From assembly GCA_024276995.1 (NCBI GenBank), contig JAJRWB010000042.1, forward strand, positions 1 through 18,647: a stretch of 18,647 nucleotides of DNA, written 5' to 3'. Under the pieces are notes generated by a model that had not been told where the DNA came from, did no database searches, and saw nothing but the letters and a program-made list of their open reading frames with translations. This DNA comes from Candidatus Eiseniibacteriota bacterium. GTDB lineage: Bacteria > Orphanbacterota > Orphanbacteria > Orphanbacterales > Orphanbacteraceae. The translations under genes and the position numbers were made by a program. Positions 1 to 7,437 of this stretch are shown one piece after another. Each line of letters starts with the position of its first letter. Position 1 is the first letter of the stretch.

Positions 1-375
1 ACCGAGAAGCAGCGGCGCGAAGAGGAAGCCGGCCAGATGTCCCGATACGAACGCAACGAGGGTGCGTCGCGTTCCCAGGCGATACTCGCACGCCCCCACG
101 AACAGGAGCAGCATCCCGATGATGGAAATTCCCATATACGGCTTCAGGATCTGCAAAGCCGCGGTGAAGAGCCTCACCACCGCTCCATGCTTGAGATCGA
201 CGAGCCCGATTCCCCACTTGTCCAGCATTACGCTGCTCATCGGATGAACCAGCGTGTTGGATATGGCCGCCGTTGCGAGGATGGCGATCGGCATCAAGAG
301 AGTGAACGGCAGGGTGCGGGCGATGATCGCCGCCGCTTCTCCCGCCGAGCGAGCCTGCCAAATTCGGCGAGTCAA
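1..375 (-). CDS. Multi-pass membrane protein, rhomboid-like (partial, C-terminus beyond left edge)
   Basis: The reading frame is open from a TTG at 375 to base 1 (125 codons) and leaves the window. It shows a hydrophobic segment near residues 18-45 (IIARTLPFTLLMPIAILATA), a second around GISIIGMLLLFVG, and a third around TLVAFVSGHLAGFLFAPLLL. The pattern GACEYRLGTRRTLVAFVSGH, a Gly-rich helix then a short loop then a helix with Ser/Gly/His, recalls rhomboid-fold proteins, but the GxSG catalytic serine would lie outside the window or be absent. The start is chosen because TTG overlaps the stop of the upstream lipoprotein gene (TTGA), typical of translational coupling; no strong Shine-Dalgarno is visible. 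The first ATG is about 32 codons in and would cut into the first membrane helix. Membrane location is fairly sure, family less so. Confidence 0.55.
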   Translation of the reverse strand, partial: MTRRIWQARSAGEAAAIIARTLPFTLLMPIAILATAAISNTLVHPMSSVMLDKWGIGLVDLKHGAVVRLFTAALQILKPYMGISIIGMLLLFVGACEYRLGTRRTLVAFVSGHLAGFLFAPLLLG

Positions 376-1394
376 CGGGCTCGTTTCTGGCCGGAGCGGA
401 CGAAAGTTCTCTCGAGGCAGTCGGCGCACTCATGCCCGTGGAGGCGGAGAGTGTCGGATGAGATCGTCACATCCTGGATATCGACTTCGAAGGGGCTCCA
501 CGGGAATTCCACGATGTCGCCCGGCGGGAGAATCCTGTAGAAATTCCTCGCGAGGAGCGTGTCCGCCCTCCAATAGCGATACTCCCTCGAGGAATCGAGT
601 TCGAGCCGTTCGTTATACCCTTCCGACTCGGGTGTCAGCGTGACGCCGGCGATTCCGCCGGTGGCGGCCACCCAGTCCCAAGTACCCCGATAATCCCTTT
701 CGGGAAGAGCGCATCGCGAGATGCTGTTCCCCCTGAGACATCCGCCACCCTGCATGCAGATAGAGATGCAGTGGGGATCCCATGTACCGAAGACGAACAC
801 CGTATCCCCGATGACGAACGAGCCGAGATTCGAGAGCTCGACAAGCCCGCCCGTTTCCGTCTCCAGGAAAACGCACTCGACTCCGAAGACCAGAACGCCG
901 CACATCGAAACCGTGAAGCCCGTGTCGGAGGGAAGGACGCCGACGGCATTCGCCGAGATATCGGACCAATTCCCGGCGCTGTCCGCCGAACGGATCGCGA
1001 AAAAATACTTCTCCCCGGCGGTGAGCCCGCCGGCGGTCATCGAATCGACGCTCCCCGGCGCGCCGGGTAGGGGCTCGTCCTCGGCGGGTGTCGCCGAATC
1101 CCAGCTTGTCGAGTCGAGCCGGCCGGTGGAGTAACGGAGATCGTATTCGCATGCCCGCCCGGCGCCTCCGCTGTCGGCGGGAGCGCTCCACCAGAGTCGC
1201 ACGGTGCTTGTCGATGAAGCCGACGCCTTCAAATCGACCACGCGGCCTGGAGGACGGCTGTCGGCGGATTCGTTGTCGGGAGGGCTTTCCGTCGAGCCGC
1301 CGTCACAGGCGATGATCAGTGCGGCGGAAATAGGAATCAGAAAAAGGGCGACCTTCGGAAAGGGGCGTGCCGTTACCTTACGAAGGGTAGTCAT
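372..1394 (-). CDS. Lipoprotein with an FN3 domain, unknown function
   Basis: A 340-residue protein. The N-terminus is a lipoprotein signal: basic start, hydrophobic run, then lipobox LIIAC with Cys30 as the lipidation site. An acidic Ser/Pro-rich linker follows, then an FN3-like domain at about residues 49-153 (PGRVVDLKASAS... LRYSTG... GLTAGEKYFFAIRSADSAGNWS). The rest has a small beta-rich module with several Cys (GVLVFGVECVFLET, HCISICMQGGGC) and a C-terminal part with paired Cys (HECADC), possibly lipocalin-like; I do not recognise it. ATG at 1394 is preferred over the in-frame TTG at 1397 because a GGAGG (complement of 1401-1405) lies 6 bases upstream of it. The stop overlaps the TTG start of the membrane protein, so both are probably co-transcribed. 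Probably anchored in the outer membrane. Confidence 0.7.
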   Translation of the reverse strand: MTTLRKVTARPFPKVALFLIPISAALIIACDGGSTESPPDNESADSRPPGRVVDLKASASSTSTVRLWWSAPADSGGAGRACEYDLRYSTGRLDSTSWDSATPAEDEPLPGAPGSVDSMTAGGLTAGEKYFFAIRSADSAGNWSDISANAVGVLPSDTGFTVSMCGVLVFGVECVFLETETGGLVELSNLGSFVIGDTVFVFGTWDPHCISICMQGGGCLRGNSISRCALPERDYRGTWDWVAATGGIAGVTLTPESEGYNERLELDSSREYRYWRADTLLARNFYRILPPGDIVEFPWSPFEVDIQDVTISSDTLRLHGHECADCLERTFVRSGQKRAR

Positions 1395-1524
1395 CAATCC
1401 CCTCCTTCAGGGAAGGGGTGGTCCACGGAAACCGCGGCCGCAGACACTTCCCTCCGCTAATCTATCAACAATTCCCCGCTTCGACAACCGGATCCGGCCC
1501 GGCCCCACGATTACAACCCACCTG

Positions 1525-1552
1525 TATAATGCTACCTAGACCTTTTAGGTCT
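1525..1552 (+). promoter_or_regulatory. Perfect TATAAT followed by small inverted repeat
   Basis: TATAAT at 1525-1530 sits about 120 bases before the deacetylase start. Just after it are nested inverted repeats: AGACC-TTTTA-GGTCT at 1538-1552 and ACCTA...TAGGT at 1534-1550, where transcription would begin. I see no convincing -35 hexamer at the right distance, so the promoter would have to be extended or activator-dependent. The repeats could be an operator or only a short mRNA hairpin. Confidence 0.35.
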
Positions 1553-1651
1553 TGATCTCCGTCCTCACAACCTATATGCTCGAATATTCCGGCCGGCGAA
1601 AACACGCCGAACACGCCCCCGTTTTCCTCGCCAAGAGCAGGAGGTGCCATA

Positions 1652-2425
1652 ATGGCCGCAACCCGGATCGTTTCGATCGTTTTTCTGCTTTCCCTCTGTC
1701 CACGCCCCGGCGACGCCGTCGCTCCTCCCTCCAACCTCGAGGTGGTCGATACGGGCGACGGGTGGGCGAGGTTTCGCTGGGATGTTTCCCCCGATCCTTC
1801 CGCCCGCGGCTATCGGCTGAAGTACTCCCTCACCCCCGGGACACACCCTTCCATGACCGACTGGAACGGCTACCCGGCGGCGTTCACCTTTTCCACCGAT
1901 GACGGAACCGACGATAACCTCGTTTACATGAATGTGTTCGATAATCATGGCGTTCCGTTCACGGCATTCGTCATGCCGCTCCGGTTTGGATGGGACGACC
2001 ATCTTACCGCGGCGGAAGTAGAAACCCTCCACGCCCACGGCCACGAAGTGGGATCCCATACAGAGGATCACAAGGCGCTTGTCCGGAACACGGCCCTCAC
2101 ACTCACTTATGTGGATACGGCCGGCTCGTGTGTCGTCGAGGTGGAGGACGACACCCTTCGAACAGTGCTGAACGGCATGGAAGAAGATGTCGAGATCCAG
2201 CTGGCGGATGCGGAAGTGCGCTACCTTTACCAGCTCGTCGCCTACCTCGACTCCCTGCCGGCGTACGAATGCACTCTGGACTCCTACCCCTGCGAGTCGG
2301 GCGTCTGTCTCTCCGACAAACTGACCGCAAGCCCACCCGTCGAAATCGCCGGTTCGCCCGCCACACTTCTCACGTCGCGGGGGTGCGACTCGACCACCAT
2401 GATCTATGAAATCAGCGAAGCCTAA
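1652..2425 (+). CDS. N-terminal fragment of interrupted deacetylase (signal peptide, FN3 half, motifs 1 and 2)
   Basis: 257 codons from the well-placed Shine-Dalgarno start to the premature TAA. If translated alone it would be exported but would lack the third catalytic motif, half of the FN3 fold and the C-terminal sorting-like domain, so it should be inactive and not surface-attached. Described in full under the parent entry. Confidence 0.7.
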   Translation: MAATRIVSIVFLLSLCPRPGDAVAPPSNLEVVDTGDGWARFRWDVSPDPSARGYRLKYSLTPGTHPSMTDWNGYPAAFTFSTDDGTDDNLVYMNVFDNHGVPFTAFVMPLRFGWDDHLTAAEVETLHAHGHEVGSHTEDHKALVRNTALTLTYVDTAGSCVVEVEDDTLRTVLNGMEEDVEIQLADAEVRYLYQLVAYLDSLPAYECTLDSYPCESGVCLSDKLTASPPVEIAGSPATLLTSRGCDSTTMIYEISEA

Positions 2426-2509
2426 GCGGAAATCGAAGCCCTGATCGCGTCTCCCTCCTATGAGTGCCGCTCCCTCGCCTATCCGTACCACGCTCATGAC
2501 CAAAGAGAG

Positions 2510-3379
2510 ATGAACGCGCTGATGGAAGCGGGATATCTTGCGGCGCGGAACGGCTCGAACGGCGGAACGTATCCCGATCGAAGCCCCGTATCCCTCAACT
2601 ATCTCGATCGCGTGAATACGTACCAGGTGCCGGTCACATGGGGACGGACGAAGAACGATTCTTCAGAAGCATTCTGCCGGCAGTGGGTGCGCAACCGGAT
2701 TGCGGCCTGGAAAGAGGACGGCGAATGGGCCGACTGGTACGACCACACCCTTGCCGACTGGGACTCGGCACACGTCGACTGGGCGATCGACGAGATCGTC
2801 TCCGACGGCGGTGTCTGGATCGCCACGTTCGGGGAGATCGCCGAATATGTCCGGCGGTTTCACGTAACGGTGGAAAACCCGGTGGAAGGATGGAACGATT
2901 CGCTAACCGCCTCTGCGCCCCTTCACGGCCTGCCGGATGACGCCTGGGTGTACGTCGTGGCGGTGGCGTACGACAGCGCCGACAACGAAAGCGCCTGGTC
3001 GAACGAGGTCGATGTCTTCGCCGATGGTTCACCTACCGGGATGCGGGTCGCGCCGGGAAACGGTGGGACCGGCAACGAATCGGGGGACGCCGGCAAGACC
3101 CCTTTCCTCGCACCCTGTCGCCCGAACCCGTTCAACCCGGCGACGGTGATTTCCTTCGTGCTCGGTGCGCGCGCGTCCGTCCACCTGTCGCTCTACGACG
3201 TGCGCGGCGCCTCCGTGGCCACCCTCATCGACGGCGAGGCGATGGCCGCCGGAGCACATGAAGTGGTATGGAACGGTCGATCCGACGGCGGACGGCCCGT
3301 ATCGTCGGGAACGTATTTCGCCACACTCCGAGCGGGTGACGGCGCGCCGGCGACGAGACGGCTCGTCGTCGTGCGGTAG
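2510..3379 (+). CDS. C-terminal fragment of interrupted deacetylase (catalytic end, FN3 half, FlgD-like domain)
   Basis: 289 codons from ATG 2510, in the same frame as the upstream fragment; the 28 codons between the TAA and this ATG also read as deacetylase (including RSLAYPYH). A weak AGAGAG precedes the ATG, so re-initiation is possible but would give a protein without a signal peptide. The end of the catalytic domain is seen as DWAIDEIVSDGGVWIATFGE, the FN3 remainder as GLPDDAWVYVVAVAYDSADN, and the C-terminal domain runs from PNPFNPATVISF to TRRLVVVR. Confidence 0.65.
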   Translation: MNALMEAGYLAARNGSNGGTYPDRSPVSLNYLDRVNTYQVPVTWGRTKNDSSEAFCRQWVRNRIAAWKEDGEWADWYDHTLADWDSAHVDWAIDEIVSDGGVWIATFGEIAEYVRRFHVTVENPVEGWNDSLTASAPLHGLPDDAWVYVVAVAYDSADNESAWSNEVDVFADGSPTGMRVAPGNGGTGNESGDAGKTPFLAPCRPNPFNPATVISFVLGARASVHLSLYDVRGASVATLIDGEAMAAGAHEVVWNGRSDGGRPVSSGTYFATLRAGDGAPATRRLVVVR

Positions 3380-3386
3380 GCGGCCG

Positions 3387-4439
3387 TCACTTCCCGATGT
3401 AGACGTCCGATTCCTCGTACCGTTTCATGAAGAACCGGACGAGTACGCCGATCACGGCGGTGATCGGCACGGCGATGATCATACCGATGAAACCGAAAAG
3501 GGCGCTGAATGCGAAGATACCGAAGATCACCCAGAGCGGATGGAGGTGCACCCGGTCTCCCATGATGCGCGGCGTGAGGACGTAGTCGGCCGCGAGCTGG
3601 CCGGTGACGAAGATGACGAGTGCCACGATCGGCATGACGACGCTCGGCCAGAACTGGAAGAGCGCCACACCGACGGCGGCCAGGAGTCCGAAGGCGGTTC
3701 CCAAGTACGGTATGAACGAGGCGATCCCCGCGATGAGGCCGATTGTCAGGCCGTACTGCAACCCCATGATCGAAAGGGCGACGGCATAGAACAGGCTGAG
3801 CGACACAACGACCACCACCGAGCCGTTGACGAATCCCTTGAGGACCGAATCGACCCGGCCCGCGAGGAGGCGGATCGTCTCCGCGTGACGGCGCGGGAGG
3901 TAGCCGTCGATGCGCGATACGAGATCAGGCCACTGGACGAGGAGATAAAACGCCACGAGAGGCGTGATCGCCAGGAGCGAGATCAAGCTCAGCAGCGACA
4001 CGCCCCCCTGGAGTACGCCGAGCGCCGCGTTTCCGGCGAGGGAGGCGAGCTTCTTCGCCCCGTCGATGCCGGTCTGCTGCAACCGCTCGGGCGAGCCGGC
4101 ACCGGCGAGGGCGGCGGCGCGGTCGACTAAAGGACGGACCAGTTCGAGTCCCTGCGCGTAGTAACCCGGGAGATGGGCGACGAACACCGACACCTGGTCC
4201 GCCACGAGAGGGACGACGAGAAGACCGACCGCCACGAGAATGCCGAATAATACAACAAGCGTCGCGATGGAGCAGAGCATCCGCGGAATACGGCGGCGGA
4301 TCATCTTCGATACGAGCGGGTCGAGGAACCAGGCGATGGCGATGCCGAGAACGAAAGGGAGGAGTATCGAACGGAGGAGCCAGACGATCAGGAAGAAACC
4401 GGCAACCATGCCGAACCAGAAGAGATAATGCTTCTTCAT
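3387..4439 (-). CDS. AI-2E family transporter / PerM-YdiK-type membrane protein
   Basis: 350 residues from the ATG at 4439 (MKKHYLFWFGMV). The family (PF01594) has about eight membrane segments and includes the TqsA autoinducer-2 exporter as well as sodium/proton antiporters and permeases of unknown cargo, so the substrate is not known here. Seen: two N-terminal hydrophobic helices; a soluble stretch with amphipathic helices (about residues 90-150); then a dense C-terminal membrane region with the family signatures IPYLGTAFG and VLTPRIMGDRVHLHPLWV followed by GFIGMIIAVP. The frame is open 29 codons further upstream to 4526, but that extension is Gly/Pro-rich and unlike the family; AGGGGAG lies about 11 bases before 4439. 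Single gene, convergent with the deacetylase and divergent from isocitrate dehydrogenase. Confidence 0.88.
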   Translation of the reverse strand: MKKHYLFWFGMVAGFFLIVWLLRSILLPFVLGIAIAWFLDPLVSKMIRRRIPRMLCSIATLVVLFGILVAVGLLVVPLVADQVSVFVAHLPGYYAQGLELVRPLVDRAAALAGAGSPERLQQTGIDGAKKLASLAGNAALGVLQGGVSLLSLISLLAITPLVAFYLLVQWPDLVSRIDGYLPRRHAETIRLLAGRVDSVLKGFVNGSVVVVVSLSLFYAVALSIMGLQYGLTIGLIAGIASFIPYLGTAFGLLAAVGVALFQFWPSVVMPIVALVIFVTGQLAADYVLTPRIMGDRVHLHPLWVIFGIFAFSALFGFIGMIIAVPITAVIGVLVRFFMKRYEESDVYIGK

Positions 4440-4546
4440 CGCTATGGCGACTCCCCTTTCTCCCGGAAAATATCCGCCGCCGCCGTGCATTGCAAGCACT
4501 CCCTCGACAGAAGGCTCGAGCGGCAAGGCGAAACGCGGCGCCCCCC

Positions 4547-4575
4547 TTGCGCCACGGCGCGCAATCCCGTATCCT
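4547..4575 (+). promoter_or_regulatory. Candidate sigma-70 promoter for isocitrate dehydrogenase
   Basis: TTGCGC (4547-4552), a 17-base spacer and TATCCT (4570-4575) lie about 55 bases before the start codon at 4630. Both hexamers are only partial matches (3/6 and 4/6), but spacing and position are right. Confidence 0.3.
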
Positions 4576-4629
4576 GATCTATCGATTCAAGCCCGGCTCG
4601 AAATGATCCCGAACCAGAGGAAGTGAACG

Positions 4630-5970
4630 ATGGAATTCAAGGAAGTGCGCGTCCCCGAGGGGGACTTGATCCGATACGAAAAGGAGAAACTGGTCATCGG
4701 AAGCCGACCGATTATCGGCGTGCTCCGGGGGGACGGTATCGGCATCGACATCACGCCGGTGATGCAGAAGGTGGTCGACGCCGCCGTGTCGAAAGCATAC
4801 GGGGGTGATCGCGCCATCGCCTGGTGCCCTCTCTACGCCGGCCTCGAGGGGCTCCGGCATTACGGCAGCGAGTTCCCCGACGAAACGGTCGAGGCGATCC
4901 GTCACCTTCGGATCGCCATCAAGGGGCCGTTCACCACGCCGATCGGCGAGGAGACCCACGTCTGCTTGAACTGCGCCCACCAGCAGTACCACGGCGGGAA
5001 GTGCGACCAGTGCGGCACGGAGGACAGCGTGTGCGACCGCTTCCGGTCGATCAACGTCCGCTTCCGCCAGCGGCTCGACCTGTTCGCCTGCGTCCGCCCG
5101 GTGCGCTACTTCGAGGGGGTGCCCGCGCCGAACAAGTACGCCGACAAGGTCGACTTCATCCTTTTCCGCGAGAACACCGAGGATGTCTACGCCGGCTACG
5201 ACTACGAAGCGGGCGGCGAGATGGCGAAGGCGATCATCGCTCTCATCAAGGAAAAGGACGGCCGCGAGATCCGTTCCGACTCCGGCATCGGCGTGAAGCC
5301 GATCTCCACGTTCGGCACGGAGCGGATCGTCCGCAAGGCGCTCGAATGGGCGATCTCGCAGAATCTCCCGTCGGTGACGATCGTCCACAAGGGGAACATC
5401 ATGAAGTTCACCGAGGGATCGTTCGCCAAGTGGGGCTATGAACTCGCCGAGCGCGAATTCGGCGACAAGATCGTTACCGAGAAGAAACTGTGGGACGAGT
5501 TCGACGGGAAGATGCCCGAAGGGAAAATCCTCCTCAAGGACCGGATCGCCGACTCGATCTTCCAGCAAATCCAGACGCGGCCCGATGAGTACAGCGTCCT
5601 CGTTCTGCCGAACCTGAACGGTGACTTCCTCTCCGACGCGGCGATCGCCCTCGTCGGGGGGCTCGGGCTCGGGCCGGGGGCGAACATGTCGAACGACATC
5701 GCCCTGTTCGAGGCGACCCACGGAACGGCGCCGAAATACACCGGCATGGACAAGGTGAATCCCGGATCGATCATCCTCTCGGCGGTGATGATGCTCAACC
5801 ACATGGGGTGGAACGAGGCGGCGGACCGGATTCTCGCCGGCATGGAGAAGTCGATCTGCGACGCGCAGGTGACGTACGACCTCGCCCGCCTGATGAAACG
5901 TGAGGGGCGTGAAGGGGTGAACGAGGTTTCCTGCTCGGGATTCGGAGAGGCGATCATCGAGAGGATGTAG
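4630..5970 (+). CDS. icd: NADP-dependent isocitrate dehydrogenase with inserted Cys-rich zinc-knuckle
   Basis: 446 residues; oxidises isocitrate to 2-oxoglutarate and CO2 in the TCA cycle, in the cytoplasm. Family residues are clear: GPFTTPIG, SINVRFRQ (Ser140, Asn142, Arg146), RPVRY (Arg156, Tyr160), FRENTEDVYAG, VHKGNIMKFTEG, NLNGDFLSDA and EATHGTAPKY. NADP preference is indicated by KY...V in PKYTGMDKV and by Tyr and Arg in VTYDLARLM, the positions that contact the 2'-phosphate in the E. coli enzyme. Compared with E. coli Icd there is an insertion of about 26 residues just before the substrate-binding serine: Cys112-x2-Cys115-x9-Cys125-x2-Cys128-x6-Cys135, a rubredoxin/zinc-ribbon-like spacing. 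AGAGGAAG precedes the start by a normal distance. Followed 107 bases later by an amino-acid dehydrogenase in the same direction. Confidence 0.93.
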   Translation: MEFKEVRVPEGDLIRYEKEKLVIGSRPIIGVLRGDGIGIDITPVMQKVVDAAVSKAYGGDRAIAWCPLYAGLEGLRHYGSEFPDETVEAIRHLRIAIKGPFTTPIGEETHVCLNCAHQQYHGGKCDQCGTEDSVCDRFRSINVRFRQRLDLFACVRPVRYFEGVPAPNKYADKVDFILFRENTEDVYAGYDYEAGGEMAKAIIALIKEKDGREIRSDSGIGVKPISTFGTERIVRKALEWAISQNLPSVTIVHKGNIMKFTEGSFAKWGYELAEREFGDKIVTEKKLWDEFDGKMPEGKILLKDRIADSIFQQIQTRPDEYSVLVLPNLNGDFLSDAAIALVGGLGLGPGANMSNDIALFEATHGTAPKYTGMDKVNPGSIILSAVMMLNHMGWNEAADRILAGMEKSICDAQVTYDLARLMKREGREGVNEVSCSGFGEAIIERM

Positions 5971-6077
5971 GTGGAGGAGTTAGGAGTGTTCGCCGGCTTG
6001 TCGGCGGGGGTGTGTGTCACCCGTGCCCAGACAGTCCTCGCTCGCCTGACGGCTCGCTGCGAAACTGCGCGCGGACG
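5971..6077 (+). repeat. Intergenic block resembling a dispersed repeat
   Basis: The gap between the two dehydrogenase genes holds a GGAGGAG near its start, a short inverted repeat (GCCGGCTTGTCGGC), and a stretch with repeated GCTCGC units (CTCGCTCGCCTGACGGCTCG). It looks non-coding and repeat-like rather than like an operon leader. Only one copy is in the window, so its repeat status is a guess. Confidence 0.25.
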
Positions 6078-7118
6078 ATGCACGATCTGATCAAAACGTG
6101 GGACGGCGAGCACGTGGTCGTCCGGTACGATCGTGAATCGGGCGCGTGGATCTTCGTCGCCGTTCATTCGACCCGTCTCGGTCCCGCCACCGGCGGCACG
6201 AGGATGAAACACTATTCCAAGCCGCGCGAGGGTCTGCGAGACGCCCTTCTTCTCTCGGAAGCGATGACGCTCAAGTACGCCGTACCACGATTCCCACGAG
6301 GGGGCGGCAAGGCGGTGATCGCCCTGCCGGACGATTTCGATCGGACCGGTCGTGACAAGCTCCTCCTTCGGTACGGCGATCTCGTTCGAAGCCTGCGCGG
6401 CGCATTCCAGACCGGACCGGACGTCGGCACCTCTCCCAAGGACATGGACATTATCGCCGAAACCGGCGCGCCCTATATCTTCTGCCGCACGCCGGACCGG
6501 GGCGGGGCCGGCGACTCCGCGCCCGCCACGGCGTTCGGTCTCTTCTGCGGAATGGAGGCGGTGTGCGAGGCCACCTTCGGGAGCGGATCACTCGCGGGAA
6601 GAAGAGTCCTCGTCCAGGGGGCGGGGAGTGTCGGCGGAAGACTGATCGATCTGCTGCTCGACGCGGGCGCCGATGTGCTCTTCAGCGACGTGAATCCCGA
6701 AACGGTGATGCGATTCCGCGACGGACGGGGCGTTCCCTTCATTCAGCCGGACGACCTGTTCAACACCGAGTGTGACATCCTCGCGCCGTGCGCCCTCGGC
6801 GGCGTACTCGACGGCAAGACGATTCCACGCCTCCGCTGCCGGGCGATCGCCGGCGCGGCGAACAACCAGCTCGCCGAACGGGCGGACGCGGAGAGGCTCC
6901 GGCAACGGGGCATCCTCTACGCACCCGACTATGTGGTGAGCGTCGGGGGCGCCATGGCGATCACCGGCATCGAGGCGATGGGGTGGACGAAAGAGGAGGC
7001 GGCCGAACGATTGCGCGGCGTGGCGGATACGGTGCGGGAGGTGTTTGCCCTCGCCGATGCGGAGGGGATCGACACGGACAGCGCGGCGCGCAAGATCGCG
7101 GAGAGGAACCTGGGATAA
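6078..7118 (+). CDS. Leucine/phenylalanine/valine dehydrogenase (Glu/Leu/Phe/Val dehydrogenase family)
   Basis: 346 residues from ATG 6078. This family reversibly deaminates a branched-chain or aromatic amino acid to the 2-oxo acid with NAD+. The match to leucine dehydrogenase is continuous: HSTRLGPATGGTRM, then MTLKYAVP and GGGKAVI with the two catalytic lysines, GPDVGTSPKDMDII with the catalytic aspartate, the Rossmann motif VLVQGAGSVGG, DILAPCALGG, AIAGAANNQL and LYAPDYVVSVGG. The exact substrate (Leu, Val or Phe) cannot be read with certainty. The frame is open 22 codons further upstream, but that part lies in the repeat-like intergenic block; MHDLIKTWDGEHVVVRYD aligns with the family N-terminus. 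The Shine-Dalgarno is weak (GCGGACG). It ends in TAA directly followed by a strong hairpin. Confidence 0.88.
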   Translation: MHDLIKTWDGEHVVVRYDRESGAWIFVAVHSTRLGPATGGTRMKHYSKPREGLRDALLLSEAMTLKYAVPRFPRGGGKAVIALPDDFDRTGRDKLLLRYGDLVRSLRGAFQTGPDVGTSPKDMDIIAETGAPYIFCRTPDRGGAGDSAPATAFGLFCGMEAVCEATFGSGSLAGRRVLVQGAGSVGGRLIDLLLDAGADVLFSDVNPETVMRFRDGRGVPFIQPDDLFNTECDILAPCALGGVLDGKTIPRLRCRAIAGAANNQLAERADAERLRQRGILYAPDYVVSVGGAMAITGIEAMGWTKEEAAERLRGVADTVREVFALADAEGIDTDSAARKIAERNLG

Positions 7119-7119
7119 G

Positions 7120-7152
7120 GGGAGACCGGGGTGGGCGCCCTCCCGGCCTCCC
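7120..7152. terminator. Hairpin between convergent genes
   Basis: GGGAG-A-CCGGG pairs with CCCGG-C-CTCCC across a short loop, starting 2 bases after the TAA of the amino-acid dehydrogenase. The small barrel-protein gene ends at 7168 on the other strand, so the hairpin can serve both. No U-tract follows. Confidence 0.5.
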
Positions 7153-7167
7153 GCACGAACGATGGCA

Positions 7168-7437
7168 TCAGTCGCTCAGGAAATAGATATCCGGCTTGTC
7201 GATGACGCCCACTTTCTGCATGACCTCGCGAAGTTCCGTCGATTCGGTGAACGCCTTCGCCCGATCGCGATCGCTCACCTCGAAAAGAGCGACCACCTCG
7301 TTCGAATCGTTTCCGCTCCGGAGAACATGCTTCTCTTTGAGCCCCGCCTCCTTCCGCTTCGGTAGATGCTCTTCGTATCCCGATTTCCATTCCGAAAAAT
7401 CCCTGACCTTGTGCCGCACGAGTAGATAGTCGGCCGT
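7168..7437 (-). CDS. Small dimeric alpha/beta-barrel (antibiotic biosynthesis monooxygenase-like) protein, ACG start
   Basis: 89 residues. It reads TADYLLVRHKVRDFSEWKSG, then a charged helix, VVALFEVSDRDRAKAFTES and IDKPDIYFLSD: a beta-alpha-beta-beta-alpha-beta order typical of ferredoxin-like dimeric barrels (ABM/cyclase-like). No catalytic residue is diagnostic, so no reaction is assigned. The expected start falls on ACG at 7437, 7-8 bases after a good AAGGAGAG, where ATG would be needed. The frame continues upstream to an ATG at 7620, but that stretch (WLYPAAGRCTPRQSDHRR) is non-protein-like. The perfect 17-bp tandem repeat containing the Shine-Dalgarno abuts the start. Either ACG is used, or the start was lost. 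Confidence 0.55.
   Translation of the reverse strand, partial: TADYLLVRHKVRDFSEWKSGYEEHLPKRKEAGLKEKHVLRSGNDSNEVVALFEVSDRDRAKAFTESTELREVMQKVGVIDKPDIYFLSD

Larger units (their letters stand above)
1652..3379 (+). pseudogene. Secreted polysaccharide deacetylase (NodB type) with split FN3 and FlgD-like C-terminal domain, broken by in-frame TAA
   Basis: One reading frame of 575 codons carries a full protein interrupted only by TAA at 2423-2425. Order: signal peptide (cleavage near DAVA, residue 24); first part of an FN3 domain (about 26-70); NodB catalytic domain (about 75-400); the rest of the FN3 domain (about 405-457); linker; FlgD/type IX-like C-terminal domain with PNPFNP (about 490-575). 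Deacetylase motifs are STDDG (metal-binding Asp83/Asp84), SHTEDH (His136 and His140) before the stop, and RSLAYPYH after it. The family removes N- or O-acetyl groups from polysaccharides with a divalent metal. A strong AGGAGGTG at 1639-1646 supports the start. The sequence on both sides of the TAA reads as one domain, so this is a recent nonsense mutation, a base error in the assembly, or stop read-through. Convergent with the transporter gene, 7 bases away. Confidence 0.75.

Noticed and set aside
2423-2425. Selenocysteine or pyrrolysine insertion
   Set aside because: These use UGA and UAG; both interruptions here are UAA, and no insertion hairpin was seen.
3165-4130. 321-codon open frame on the plus strand
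   Set aside because: Covers the end of the deacetylase in a wrong frame and the antisense of the transporter; very charged, repeat-like translation.
4579-5802. 407-codon open frame on the minus strand
   Set aside because: Antisense to isocitrate dehydrogenase, with low-complexity Asp/Arg/Leu/Val content and no domain.
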